Source: Tilletiopsis washingtonensis (taxonomy: Eukaryota; Basidiomycota; Exobasidiomycetes; Entylomatales). From it: 64,000 bases of DNA. A model generated the notes under the pieces. It was not told the origin of the DNA. It was given only the letters and a program-made list of their open reading frames with translations, and made no database searches. The stretch spans positions 507,941 through 571,940 of the forward strand of contig NW_020312011.1 of NCBI RefSeq assembly GCF_003144115.1, written 5' to 3'. Made by a program: the position numbers and the translations under genes. Shown here piece after piece: positions 42,101 through 52,646 of the stretch (positions are counted from its first letter, which is position 1; every line of letters starts with the position of its first letter).

Positions 42101-43800
42101 GCCGGGCGTCTGCTGGTCCGCTTGCGGCGCTTGCGGTGTGTGTGTGAGGGAGCGAGGGCAGGCAGAGCGGCCGGCGCGGGCGTGGGAAGCAGCGCATACG
42201 GAACTCGGGACTTGGCCGCTGCTTGCTCGGGGCGCGCTGGCTTCTCGCAGCCGCCTGCGCCCGCGTCCGCTGATCACCCGCCCAGCGGTCAGCGATGGCA
42301 GCGGCTAGAGCCAGAGTGTCGGCTTCGTCTGAGTCAAGTCGACGGAGCGTGGGGATGAGCTGCGTCGTGCCTGGACTTGCTGCCTGCCTGTCCTTCGGCC
42401 GCGACTGCTTCTCCGGACCACGCTGTGCATGCACCCCGCAGCGGACCGCAGGCCGACGCGTGCTGCTTCGCCTGTGCCCTGCATCGCGCATGTCGCCCTC
42501 GAAGCATCGCCGCAGGCCGTGAGGATGGCAGCGCACCTGAGCGCTGCAGGGAGCGCGCTGGTGCCTGCGAGAGCCACGCCTGACAAGTGAGCTTGCTGCA
42601 CCGCTCGCGTGGGCCGGACGCGCGTCCGTGCGGCGGCGCGGCGAGAACGCCGAGGCGCCGTCGCGCAGCTTCCCGCGGGCTGCGCTGGCCGAGCACCGGC
42701 ACTCTCTGCAGAGCTCGGCACCTCTGCTGCGGCATGCGGCGGCGAGCTCCTGTCTCGATAAGCTGCGAAGCCTGCAGCTGCTGTGTTGCGAGACGAGCCG
42801 CCGTCGCTCTGCAGGCTGGCGCAGCCGCCCGATAGCCGATCCGAGCGCCGTCGCGAGCAGCATGCTGAGGAGCGGCTGCCAGCGCGCCGAGGCCAAATTC
42901 GCCACTTCGCTGCACGCTGCCTGCGCTCTGGCGAGCTGCATGCTGCGAGAGGGCAGCCGCGAGAGCAATGAGGGGCTCGGGATGCCGTCTCTGCTCGGCT
43001 CTCGCGGACGCGCGCGGCGACCTCGGACGGTCAGACGCAGCTTAGCGCCGGACTCGAGTCCGTGCCGCGTGTGCGTGGCGAGGAAGGCACCTCGTCAGTC
43101 TTCGCCGGGCCGCCGTTGCCGCTGCCGCTGCAGCCGCGGACCGGCGGGCGATGATTGCCGTGCCGTGCCGCAGCACTCAGCAGCGCGCAGTCGGCGGGCG
43201 GGCTTTGGCACTCCGCCCGCACGCGATCTTGCACTCGGCTCGCCTTCTCGCGCTCGGCTGCCTCGGCGAGTTAGCGTCTTTTTTGCCCTCTGCGTCTGCA
43301 CTCCGCCTTGCGGCACTCTCTCGCGGTCTGAGCGCTGCTGCCACTCGCGCCGCTGCGGCGGCTGCGTCGGGCTGCGATGATGCCCTCTCGCGCATCCGCA
43401 CCGAGCCTCTCCCTCTCCGCGGTCTCTGCGTGCTGGCCGTCTCATGCCGCGCACGCTAGGCGCCCGCATGGACGCTGCAGGGCGACCCACACGGCAGCAT
43501 GCTCCTCTCGCCAGGGCGAGCTCGACGCAGAGCCCAGGTGCCGCGGCGATGCCCCTCGGCCGCAGATAGGCGAGGGGTCTGATGAGCACTCACTGCCCGA
43601 GCTCCTGCGCCGCTGCGATTGCGCAAGCGACGGCGCAACGCACGCGCGCGGCTGCCACTCTCTGCGCCCTTCTTCGGCGTCAGGCACGGCACCATGGGCT
43701 AGCCGCGGCCTCGCCTGTATCGCCGCATCTCTGCTGCCGCCTTGCTACATAAGCCGCGGCCCGGTGCCGTGCGCCCTCTCACACGACCACATCACCAAAC
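42101..43800. promoter_or_regulatory. 1.7 kb divergent spacer, HAM1 / PTR2
   Basis: No gene is recognisable on either strand. Chance open frames are Arg/Ser/Ala-rich. A TATA-like ACATAAG lies just before PTR2. No TATA-like box is evident for HAM1. Confidence 0.55.
43747..43753 (+). promoter_or_regulatory. ACATAAG TATA-like box of PTR2
   Basis: ACATAAG lies 48-54 bp before the PTR2 ATG in otherwise GC-rich DNA, matching the CATAAG boxes before the DUF6534 and sugar transporter genes. Confidence 0.45.
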
Positions 43801-46108
43801 ATGGCCGCAACATACAACGCCTCGCACATTGCCGCCGGCGAGCTGGCCAGCGACATCCACCGCGCCCAGGTCGTCGAGGCGACGGGCAAGGAGGATGTGG
43901 CGCCGATCGGCCACTTTGAGCCGGGCGTCAAGGTCGACGCCGCCAGCGACGACGCCGACGGCCACCGCTTCCCGACCGACGAGGAGATGAAGACGCTGCG
44001 CCGCGTGCCCGAGGTGAGCGGCAGCGAGGCAGGGCCCAGACACTTGGCTGACACGTCCCTGCAGCGCGTGCCGTGGACGGCATTCTGGATCGCCATGTGC
44101 GAGCTCTCCGAGCGCTTCAGCTACTAGTGCGTCGGCCGCACCGCCGCTTCGGGTACAAAGCTGACCTCTCTGCGCAGCGGCACGGTGCAGGTGTTCCAGA
44201 ACTTCATCCAGCAGCCGCTGCCCGAGGGCTCGACGACGGGCGCGAGCCCCAACGGCCAGGCCGGCGCGCTGGGCCGCGGCCAGACGGCGGCGACGGGCCT
44301 GACGACGCTCAACACATTCTGGGTGCGTGTGCTGTCCGCTGCGCTGCCGCACGGCACTCTGACTCTCTCTGCAGGTCTACACGACGCCGCTCATCGGCGC
44401 CTACCTCGCCGACACGTACTGGGGCCGCTTCAAGACGATCAACATTGCGGTCTGGATCGCCATCGTGGGCCACATCATCCTCATCATCAGCGCCATCCCT
44501 GCGGTGATCGACAAGCCGGACGCGTCGCTGGGCATCTTTTCCGTCGCGATCATCATCATGGGCATCGGCACGGGCTTCTTCAAGTCGACGGTGTCGCCGC
44601 TGATTGCCGAGCAGGTGGCGGGGCAGCGCATGAGCGTGCAGCGCCTGCCGTCGGGCGAGGAGGTCATCGTCGACCCGGCGCTGACGGCCGGCCGCATCTT
44701 CAACTGGTTCTACGCCGCCATCAACATCGGCGCCGTGCTGGGCCAGGTGTCGATGGTGTACGCGGAAAAGTACGTCGGCTTCTGGCTCTCGTACACGCTG
44801 CCGACGATCGTCTTCTTCCTCAACGTGCCCATCCTCTACTTTGGCCGCAAGAAGTACATCCGCACGCCGCCGGCGGGCAGCGTGCTGGCGCAGGCGCTGC
44901 GTGTGCTGCGCGAGTGCCTGCGCGGCCAGTGGTCGTGGAACCCGGTGACGTTCATGTCGCGCGTTAGCGGGCCCGAGTTCTGGGAGCAGGCCAAGCCGAG
45001 CCGCCGCGCCGAGGGCACTGTCGGCCCCAACGGCCAGGTCAACGGCCCGATGCCCGCGTGGATGCAGCGCTTCGACGATGCGTGGGTCGACGAGGTGTCC
45101 AAGGGCTTCAAGGCGTGCTACGTGTTCCTCCTCTTCCCGTGAGCAGCACGAGGGTAGACGCGTCGTCCTCGTCGCTGACCGTCTCGCACACAGCTTCTAC
45201 TGGATCTCGTACAACCAGGTGCGACCTCTGCTGGATCTCGCATGCCCCCTGAGCTCACCAAACCCCCTGATCTTTGTTGCTGATCTATTAGATCAGCAAC
45301 AACCTCGTGAGTCAAGCGGCCAATCTACGCAAGAACAACGTTCCGAATGAGGTACGTGCGGGCTCTCGCAGCTCTGTGGACGCGCGACTGACTCCTGGCG
45401 GCAGATCGTCTCGAACCTCGACCCGATCTCGAGTGAGTTGCGCGCGCTGCACCGCTGCACGCTCCCCCGCTGACGCCGCTTGCAGTCGTCATCCTCGTGC
45501 CGCTGTTCGACCTCGTCATCTACCCCGCGCTGCGCCGTGCCGGCATCAACTTTACGCCGCTGAAGCGCATCACCGCCGGCTTCATCACCGTCGCGCTGGG
45601 CATGGTGTGGGCGGCGGTGACGCAGCACTACATCTACGAGCGCTCGGCGTGCGGCAACATGCCGTCGGCGCAGGCGTGCCTCGACGCGACCAACGGCGAG
45701 ACGGACATCAGCGTGTGGACGCAGGTGGGCGCGTACGTCTTTGTGGGCCTCTCCGAGGTGTTTGCGAGCGTCGTGGGCCTCGAGTACGCATTCACCAAGG
45801 CGCCCAAGAGCATGCGCTCGCTGGTGATGAGCGTCTTCCTCTTCACCAACGCCATCGGCTCGGCGATCAACCAGGCCTTCCTGCCGCTCACCGTCGACCC
45901 GCGGCAGGTGGCGCTGTACGGCGTGCTGGCGGGCCTCTCGTGCGCCGCCGGCCTGCTCTTCTTTGCCACGACGCGTAGCCTGGACCGCGACGAGGACAAG
46001 ATGAACAACCTCGCCGCCGGCCACATCTCGGCAAAGGGCATCCTCGCCGAGCCGCAGGATGCGGCGCACGAGCACCACAAGGACCTCGGCGTGACGGAGA
46101 AGCACTAG
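43801..46108 (+). CDS. PTR2: Proton-coupled di/tripeptide transporter (POT/PTR2)
   Basis: Eight exons (43801-44013, 44065-44126, 44178-44322, 44375-45138, 45194-45218, 45292-45351, 45405-45432, 45486-46108) encode exactly 639 residues. It imports di- and tripeptides across the plasma membrane with protons. The POT signature ELSERFSYYG is formed across an intron. Other family blocks are PLIGAYLADTYWGRFKTI, GTGFFKSTVSPLIAEQV, NWFYAAINIGAVLGQ and FYWISYNQISNNLVSQA, itself split by an intron. About twelve membrane segments follow a 75-residue hydrophilic N-terminus. Exons of 25 and 28 nt are used. The acceptor before ISNNLV sits inside a perfect hairpin (45276-45300). A CATAAG box lies 50 bp upstream. 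In yeasts such genes respond to nitrogen and amino-acid supply. Confidence 0.93.
45276..45300 (+). other. Perfect hairpin over a PTR2 3' splice site
   Basis: Arms GTTGCTGATCT (45276-45286) and AGATCAGCAAC (45290-45300) are exactly complementary around loop ATT. The intron's terminal AG is 45290-45291, the first two bases of the 3' arm, and exon 6 starts at 45292 within that arm. Frame across all eight exons confirms this acceptor. Confidence 0.85.
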
Positions 46109-46509
46109 AGCGCCGCCGATGTACATGTAGCCACGCGCGAGTCCGTAACGCAGGCACCCGAGAGACCTCCCTTGTTCGTGTGATGTGAGCCGAGGAGAGA
46201 GTGAGCAGAAGAGTCAGAGTGTGAGGAGCATCAGGTGAGGGCGTCCCTGAGCAGCGTATGCCGCGGGAGTGTGCGCCGGCATGCACGCGCGGCACACGCG
46301 CCGAGCGCTGCTCTGTGGCTGCGCCTGCTCGGCGCACGTCACCGCCGCGCGCTTGCGAAGCCAACCTCGCAGCATGACGGAAGCAGCATGTCGCAGCGGT
46401 CGCGCTGGGCTGGCCAGCGTTGCTTCCCACCACCACCACGCAACGCCGCGCGCCTCCGACGGGGCTCGCAACTGCACCGCCGCGCCTCCAGGCTTGACCC
46501 CTTCGCACC
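46109..46509. other. Intergenic region between PTR2 and the AIG1-like gene
   Basis: This 401 bp tandem spacer includes the PTR2 3' end (a TACATGTA patch at about 46123-46130) and the promoter of the next gene. No TATA-like box is evident before 46510. Confidence 0.5.
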
Positions 46510-47881
46510 ATGGCGCGGCCCCGCGCGTTTCGCTCCTGGGCCGCCTGGCTCGGCCTGCCGCCGCACGGCGCGCCGTACGACCCGCAGAGCCGCTGGGTGA
46601 CGAGCTACGTCTTGCCGCCGGCGTGGCTGGCCGGTGTGCGCCTGCTGCTGGGCCTGTATGCCTGTGCGTCGTCGTGTGTCGCAATGCCCCCTTGGCGCGC
46701 TGCTGGTCTCGGCGCTCTGACGGGCCCTCACTCCTCGACCAGTCGTCTCAATCATCATCAACTACTCGTTCAACGGCTGGGAGCAGTTTGCGTACTTCAC
46801 GGTCAGCAGGCGGCACACTGGGCGCTGTCAGATGTGGAAGCAGCTGAGCATTGTCACACCTCGCCCAGGTGCTCTCCTACTGGGGCGTCGTGGCCTGGTT
46901 CGTGGCGTCGGGCCTGCACACGGCTGCGTACGCGCTCGCGCTGCGCCGCTGGAAGCAGCAAGCGGCCGGCCCAGCAAAGGCGTCGGCCGCTGCCGTGCCG
47001 CGCAGCTGGCTGGCCCAGCGCTTTCCGCGTCCGCTGCAGTTCCTTCACTCGCTGCTCTTCAGCACAATCTGCACGTTTGTGAGTTGCGGCCGCTTCTGCA
47101 ACGCATGCACAGTCCGGCTGACGCTGGCGTGCCAGCCGCTGCTTGTGCTTGTCGTCTACTGGGCCGTACTGGCCGGCTCGGCATTTGCGTCCGTGCGGTC
47201 GACGTGGCAGAACCTCACGGTGCATGCGCTCAACTATGTGAGACAGGCAAGGCATGGCGTCCAAGGCTGCAAGCCTCCCACTCACCCTAGGCAGGTCTTT
47301 GTCTTCCTCGACTTTGCCGTGCTTGGACGCGGGCCGATGATGCCGTGGAGTCACATGCTCTTCTGCGTGATCATCCTGGCCCTGTACCTCGGCGTCGGTG
47401 AGCGCCCTCGGCTCAGCGTCGTGTGCGCCGCGCTGACGCCGCTTGGCAGCCTACATCCACTATGCCAATGTCGGCATATACGTATACGACTTTGTGAGCC
47501 CGCGTCGCTGTGCCATTCTCTCATCTACGCTCACTCGGCCTCGCGCAGCTCGACCCCGGCGAGGTGGGCGGGCAGGGCCCGCTGGCCGGCGTGGCGATCG
47601 GCATTGGCGTCGGCACGTGCATCGCCTTTCTGGCGGGGCAGGCGTGCCTCTGGCTGCGCGAGGTGCTGGCAGCCAAGCTGCAGCGCAGCGGCGCCTGGGG
47701 CAGCGCAAAGCCCGTGGGCGTGCCGGACGAGGCGCTGCTGCCGACGGACGTCGGACCGGGCCCGGATGGAGAAGGCTCGCCGCGCCCGGTCGCGGGTGCG
47801 GCGCCCGACGCGGCACCCTCGGCGCACGACGCGGCATGGACGCCGCCGCACGTGCCAGTCTCGGCCAGCACCTCTGCTTGA
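46510..47881 (+). CDS. FAR-17a/AIG1-like polytopic membrane protein
   Basis: About six hydrophobic segments are spread over seven or so short exons. The N-terminus reads MARPRAFRSWAAWLGLPPHG and WVTSYVLPPAWLAGVRLLLG. The joined second exon gives LYAFVSIIINYSFNGWEQFA, then VLSYWGVVAWFVASGLHTAA, a segment HALNYVFVFLDFAVLGRGP, and ALYLGVAYIHYANVGIYVYDF. This order, with a conserved His in the loop before VFVFLDF and an aromatic final pair, resembles the FAR-17a/AIG1 family and related fungal UPF0641 proteins. Animal members hydrolyse branched fatty-acid esters of hydroxy fatty acids with a Thr/His pair; whether that holds here is unproven. The last 90 residues are a Pro/Ala/Asp-rich tail. The stop is TGA at 47879-47881. 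Confidence 0.5.
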
Positions 47882-48531
47882 TACCCCTGGTGGAATGCAT
47901 GCTATGTACGGCGCCGATGGAGGCAGCTCTGCGCCGCAGCGGGATCGGGAGGGGAGGGCGAGTGCTCCCGAGCTAGCGGATGGGAACAGCTGGGAGCGGG
48001 GCGAGCGCGACGGCGGCACGCGCGGCGGGGCGCCAGCGAGGCGCCGTCGCCGCGCCTTTCGCGCCTGCCACACGCTTGTCCTCTCGCCCCGACTCCTTCT
48101 TCCTTCGCGCCATCGCACCTCACCTCCACTCTCAGCGGCGCTCCTGCACATCGCTCTCCGCCACGCACACGCACCCACACCTCTGCTCGCCTGCGCGCCC
48201 GTCTCACACGCCTGCACCTGCGCACACCGCCCGCGCCTTCTGCACTCTTCGTCCGCACGGACCGCCGCGCGCCCGCCCGCCTCTCGCTCGCCGCGCTCTG
48301 CCCGTCCGCTGTGCCACTGTATCAGCCACCGTCTACGCCGCACAGCCGCCTCGTCTCGCTGCCGCCTGCGCCGCCGCACCTCTCTTCGCTGCCGCCTGCG
48401 CTGCCGCACCTCTCTTCGCTGCCTTTCGTCTCTGCACCTTGCGTCACTCTCTCGGCTGTATCATCATTCCCGGCTGCTCGCGTCACGCCTACCCTCACCT
48501 CTGACCGCACGACTCTGCCTGACCCCCTCTG
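47882..48531. promoter_or_regulatory. Pyrimidine-rich promoter/leader of DHH1
   Basis: From about 48050 to the ATG the + strand is strongly C/T-rich, a common feature of promoters of highly expressed fungal genes. It holds a 30 bp tandem duplication. No TATA box is seen. Confidence 0.5.
48361..48420 (+). repeat. 30-bp tandem duplication in the DHH1 leader
   Basis: Two adjacent 30 bp units (48361-48390 and 48391-48420) differ at one position. Each ends in CACCTCTCTTCGCT. A partial third unit starts at 48421. They lie 112-171 bp before the DHH1 ATG. Confidence 0.9.
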
Positions 48532-50084
48532 ATGGCCTCCTCCACGGCGTCCGACGCCAACTGGCGCGCCGAGATTGCGGCGCGCGTCGAGAAGGATGCG
48601 CGGCCACAGACGGACGACGTGCTGGCGACAAAGGGCAACGACTTTGAGGACTACTTCCTCAAGCGTTCGCTGCTCATGGGCATCTTCGAGGCCGGCTTCG
48701 AGCGGCCGTCGCCGATCCAGGAGGAGGCGATTCCCATTGCGCTGACGGGCCGCGACATTCTGGCGCGCGCCAAGAACGGCACGGGCAAGACGGCCGCCTA
48801 CATCATCCCCACGCTCGAGCGCCTGCGTCCCGAGCGCACCGCCATCCAGGCCGTGCTGCTCGTGCCCACGCGCGAGCTGGCGCTGCAGACGAGCCAGGTG
48901 GCCAAGACGCTCGGCAAGCATATGGGCATCCAGATCATGGTCACCACCGGCGGCACGACGCTGCGCGACGACATTCTGCGCCTGAGCCAGACGGTGCACG
49001 TGCTCGTCGGCACGCCGGGACGCGTGCTCGACCTGGCGAGCAAGGGCATTGCGGACCTGAGCCAGTGCGGGACATTCGTCATGTGAGTGTACAGCAGTGG
49101 CGCCGTTCGAGGTCCACCTGGCGCTGACATGCTGCTCAGGGACGAGGCGGACAAGCTCCTCTCGCCCGAGTTCACGCCCGTCATGGAGCAGCTGCTCGGC
49201 CTGCTGCCGCGGGAACGGCAGGTGATGCTCTTCTCGGCCACGTTCCCGCTCATCGTCAAGGACTTCAAGGACAAGCACATGGTCAAGCCGTACGAGATCA
49301 ACCTCATGGACGAGCTGACGCTGCGCGGTGTCACGCAATACTACGCCTTCGTCGAGGAGCGGCAGAAGGTGCACTGCCTCAACACGCTCTTCTCGCGCCT
49401 GCAGATCAACCAGAGCATCATCTTCTGCAACTCGACAAATCGCGTCGAGCTGCTCGCAAAGAAGATCACCGAGCTCGGCTACTCGTGCTTCTACTCGCAC
49501 GCCAAGATGCTGCAGGCGCATCGCAACCGCGTCTTTCACGACTTCCGCAACGGCGCCTGCCGCAACCTCGTCTGCTCCGACCTCCTCACGCGCGGCATCG
49601 ACATCCAGGCCGTCAACGTCGTCATCAACTTCGACTTTCCCAAGAACGCCGAGACGTACTGTGAGTGTGAGAGTGTGGAAGTGTGTGGACTGCGGCTGAC
49701 ATGCATCCAGTGCACCGCATCGGTCGGAGTGGCCGCTTCGGCCACCTCGGCCTCGCGATCAACCTCATCACGTACGAGGACCGCTTCAACCTGTACCGCA
49801 TCGAGCAGGAGCTCGGCACCGAGATCCAGCCCATTCCCGCCACGATCGACAAGCGCCTGTACGTGGCGCCCGCACTCATCGACGCCGCCGAGGAGGAGGA
49901 GGCCAAGCGCGCCGGCGCGCCGCGGCAAAAGCAGCACCAGAACGGCGCGCCCGTCATCCCGCCGACGCAGCGCGCCATGCACCAGGCCATCATTCCGCAG
50001 AGCCAGGACTTTACCCAGAGCGTCGCCGGCGGCACCCGCGGCCGTGGCGGCGGCCAGCCGCAGCAGCAGCAGTCCCAGCAATAG
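48532..50084 (+). CDS. DHH1: DEAD-box RNA helicase Dhh1/DDX6
   Basis: Three exons (48532-49082, 49140-49660, 49711-50084) encode exactly 481 residues. It acts in cytoplasmic P-bodies as decapping activator and translational repressor. The motifs run in order: [20 protein letters not shown] and the Q-motif [10 protein letters not shown]; motif [32 protein letters not shown] (split by intron 1); SAT as FSATFP; the DDX6-specific [55 protein letters not shown]; and [19 protein letters not shown] after intron 2. The tail is Gln/Pro-rich with an RGRGGG patch and final poly-Gln, typical of fungal Dhh1. All catalytic residues are present. The C/T-rich leader suggests strong constitutive expression. 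Confidence 0.96.
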
Positions 50085-50769
50085 GCGGCGTGCGCACAAG
50101 CTTTCCATGCTGGCAGAGGCCAGGCTTCGCAGCCGCCTCGTGCGGCCCTCACTCATTCATTCAAAGCTTCGCCCTGCCAAAACCCACATTGCACCCGTTC
50201 CATGACTCGTCCCTGCTCGGCGCGCGCACAATTTCTCCACTCGCCGCCGCTGCCGTCCTCTCTCGTTGGCTCTCCTGAGCCCTCCCACGTCTCACCAAGA
50301 CGCTCGTCCCACGACTCTGCCGCGCGACCACAGCGCAGCACGGCGCCGGCGCCACCGCGTCGACACCTCTCCGTCTCCTACGACGCTCCAAAGCGGGCTG
50401 TCGTTCCCTCCGCTTTCTTCGTCCACTCCATCTCGCCGCACGCCCCTGCGCGCGCTCACGCTCACTGCCTTCCACCGCCGCCGCCGATCCCACACCGCGG
50501 ATCCGGCGTCTCATCTCTCCCCCTTCCCTCACTCTATGCCCATCCCGCCGCCGTAGACGTGGCGCTGGGCCCCTGCGCCCCTGCCGTCTGTCGGCCCTAC
50601 AGCCCGCGATGCTGTCCGCTCGCGCGCCGCCCACTCTCACCCATGTAACAGCCGTCGAGTTGTCCCATCTCGCGCGCGCACAGCCACTGCGCGGAGCCAA
50701 ATGCCACACTCCTCTGCTGTCTCTCTTGTGCGTCGCTCGAGTGGGCTCACTGTGGGCAATGCACGTGTC
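50085..50769. other. Convergent 3' intergenic region, DHH1 / SPO7
   Basis: These 685 bp, C/T-rich on the + strand, lie between two stop codons. They should hold two 3' untranslated regions. No gene or repeat is recognised. Confidence 0.55.
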
Positions 50770-52319
50770 TCATTGCGAAGCACTCTCGTCTGGCGGCAGT
50801 GGCGCCGAGCTGTCGGTGTCGGGTGCGCCGCTGCTCAGCGCCAGACTCGCGGCACGAGCCGCCGGACCAGGGCCCAGCGACGGTCGCCGCGGCGGCGGCA
50901 CTGCCTGCTCGCCGTCGTTGCGCGATGGCTCGGGCGTCGCAGAAGAGGACGAGGCGGGCGCTTGGCCCGCAGCGCTCAGCGACGAGACGGACGCGGCGCC
51001 GCGTGTGTGTCCTCGGGTGGGTGAGGAGGCACGCGAAGACGTCGACGCGGCCTTGGACGCCGTGCTCCCAGCAGTGCCCGAGCGCGCACGCCTCGTGCCG
51101 TCGCCCGTGCCCGAGCGTCGCGGCGGCGCGGCTCCCACCTGTCCCGCAGTGCTGGTTGTTCTTGTGCGCGCTGCACGCTTCTCGTCTGCCGCGCCAATCG
51201 GCGGCGTCGAGACGGCCGCGCTGGCGGCCTGAGCGCGCGCTGCGGCGCCGCCGCTCCAGAGCCACGCAGCGCCGCTCTGTGCGCGCTTCTCGTCGAGCTT
51301 CTCGCGCCGGCGGCGCTCAAAGGCATTGCGGTAGCGCACGTAGCCCTCGCGGAACGGCGCCGCGACGCGCGACGCAAAGACGAGCTCGCCGCGTGGGTTT
51401 GTTGGCGGCGCCAGGCCGGCTGGCACGCTCGTGGCGCCGGGCGCAGCGCTGCTGCTGGCGCGTGAGAGAAAGGCGAAGGGCGAGAGAGAGGACTGCAGTG
51501 AGGGGTGCACGTTGAGGTAGAGATTGAACGGCCGCAGAGCGCGGTTGGCCTGCGGCACGAAGCTGCGATGCGCGAGGCTCAGCAGAGTGCTTGACGCAGG
51601 GATGCCCGAGAGTGCGGCTCACCGGTTCGCCGCACCGATGCGCTCGGCATACATGCCGCTCGCGAAGAAGAGAAACACCGTCGTCGCGGCAAACAGCAGC
51701 CCTCCGCTCTGGGCGTAGTGCAGCGGCTGGAAGGCCTGTTGCGAGCGACGGCTGTCAGTCGGTCTGGCCTCCCTTGCGCACGGCCCAGGGTTAGAGTCTG
51801 CAGCGACGCACTGGCGGTGGAAGCAGAAAGACGCGGTAGGAGAGATAGGCGACGAGTAGGAGCAGCACGGAGAGGATCACTGTCGCACGGGGCACTGTCA
51901 GCGCACCGTCTCGCCCTGGAACGCCTCGTGTGGACAGCCGCTTGGCATTCTGCGGCAGCGGCGGCGGCGGCGACGGCACCGCTCTGACCGTTCGCAGCGC
52001 AGGGACGAGCAGGCTGCACACCTCGCCGGCTTGCGCTGTGACGAGCGGCCGCCTGGAGCGTCTGGCGCCGCTGCTGCGCTGCCTCTGCGCCCCTGTCTCT
52101 CTGTCCTGTGCGCCTGCTCGGACGCACCAGCAGCCCGGTCCCTCTCTGACGCTCGCGCGCCTGCCCACACTCACCGCCGTACTTGCGGCGCCTGCGGATG
52201 AGGCGCGCGGCGTTCTGCTTGAGGCGCTCCTCGAAGATGAGCAGGTCGCGGAACGCCGCGGGCTCGGGCGCGGGCGCAAACGGCGGCGGCGCCGGCTGCG
52301 GCGCGCGGCGCGGCGGCAT
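50770..52319 (-). CDS. SPO7: Spo7-like regulatory subunit of the Nem1-Spo7 lipin phosphatase
   Basis: Nem1-Spo7 sits in the ER/nuclear envelope and dephosphorylates Pah1/lipin, controlling phospholipid synthesis and nuclear membrane growth. The first exon ends with AFRDLLIFEERLKQNAARL and IRRRRKYG, the family's helix before the membrane. Two transmembrane segments follow (VILSVLLLLVAYLSYRVF and GLLFAATTVFLFFASGMYAE), then the signature NRFVPQANRALRPFNLYLN, equivalent to the GLRPFN block of yeast Spo7. Four exons join cleanly through the short introns. The C-terminal 250 residues are a Ser/Thr/Pro/Arg-rich tail much longer than in yeast, probably disordered and phosphorylated. The start is ATG at 52319 (MPPRRAPQP). 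It is divergent from the antiporter gene. Confidence 0.85.
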
Positions 52320-52646
52320 GGCGAGACAGACGCAGCAGCGCTGTGCGGTGCGGCGTGCGCTGCGTGCTGCGTGCTGCGAGGGCGGGAGGATGCGGTGCAG
52401 AGGCAGGCGGCCATGCCAGCAGTCGAGTGCACGGCGCACGGCGCAGGCCCAAGCTGGAGTCTGAGTGGGGTGCCGCGGCTGCGCTGCTGTTCCCACGCTG
52501 CGCGCCTCCACCTCGCCCTCCCGCCGCTCCCACGCGCGTCTCGCAGCTTTGCTTCCGCCCTCAACCCCAAACGCCATATCCCGCCGCCGCTGAGCACCGC
52601 AGCCGACACCAGTAGCGCTCACAATCCGCGCACACCGCTCTCCAGC
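52320..52646. promoter_or_regulatory. Compact bidirectional promoter, SPO7 / CPA2 antiporter
   Basis: A 327 bp spacer between divergent ATGs. It is C/T-rich on the + strand near the antiporter start. No TATA-like box is seen. No gene is present. Confidence 0.55.
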
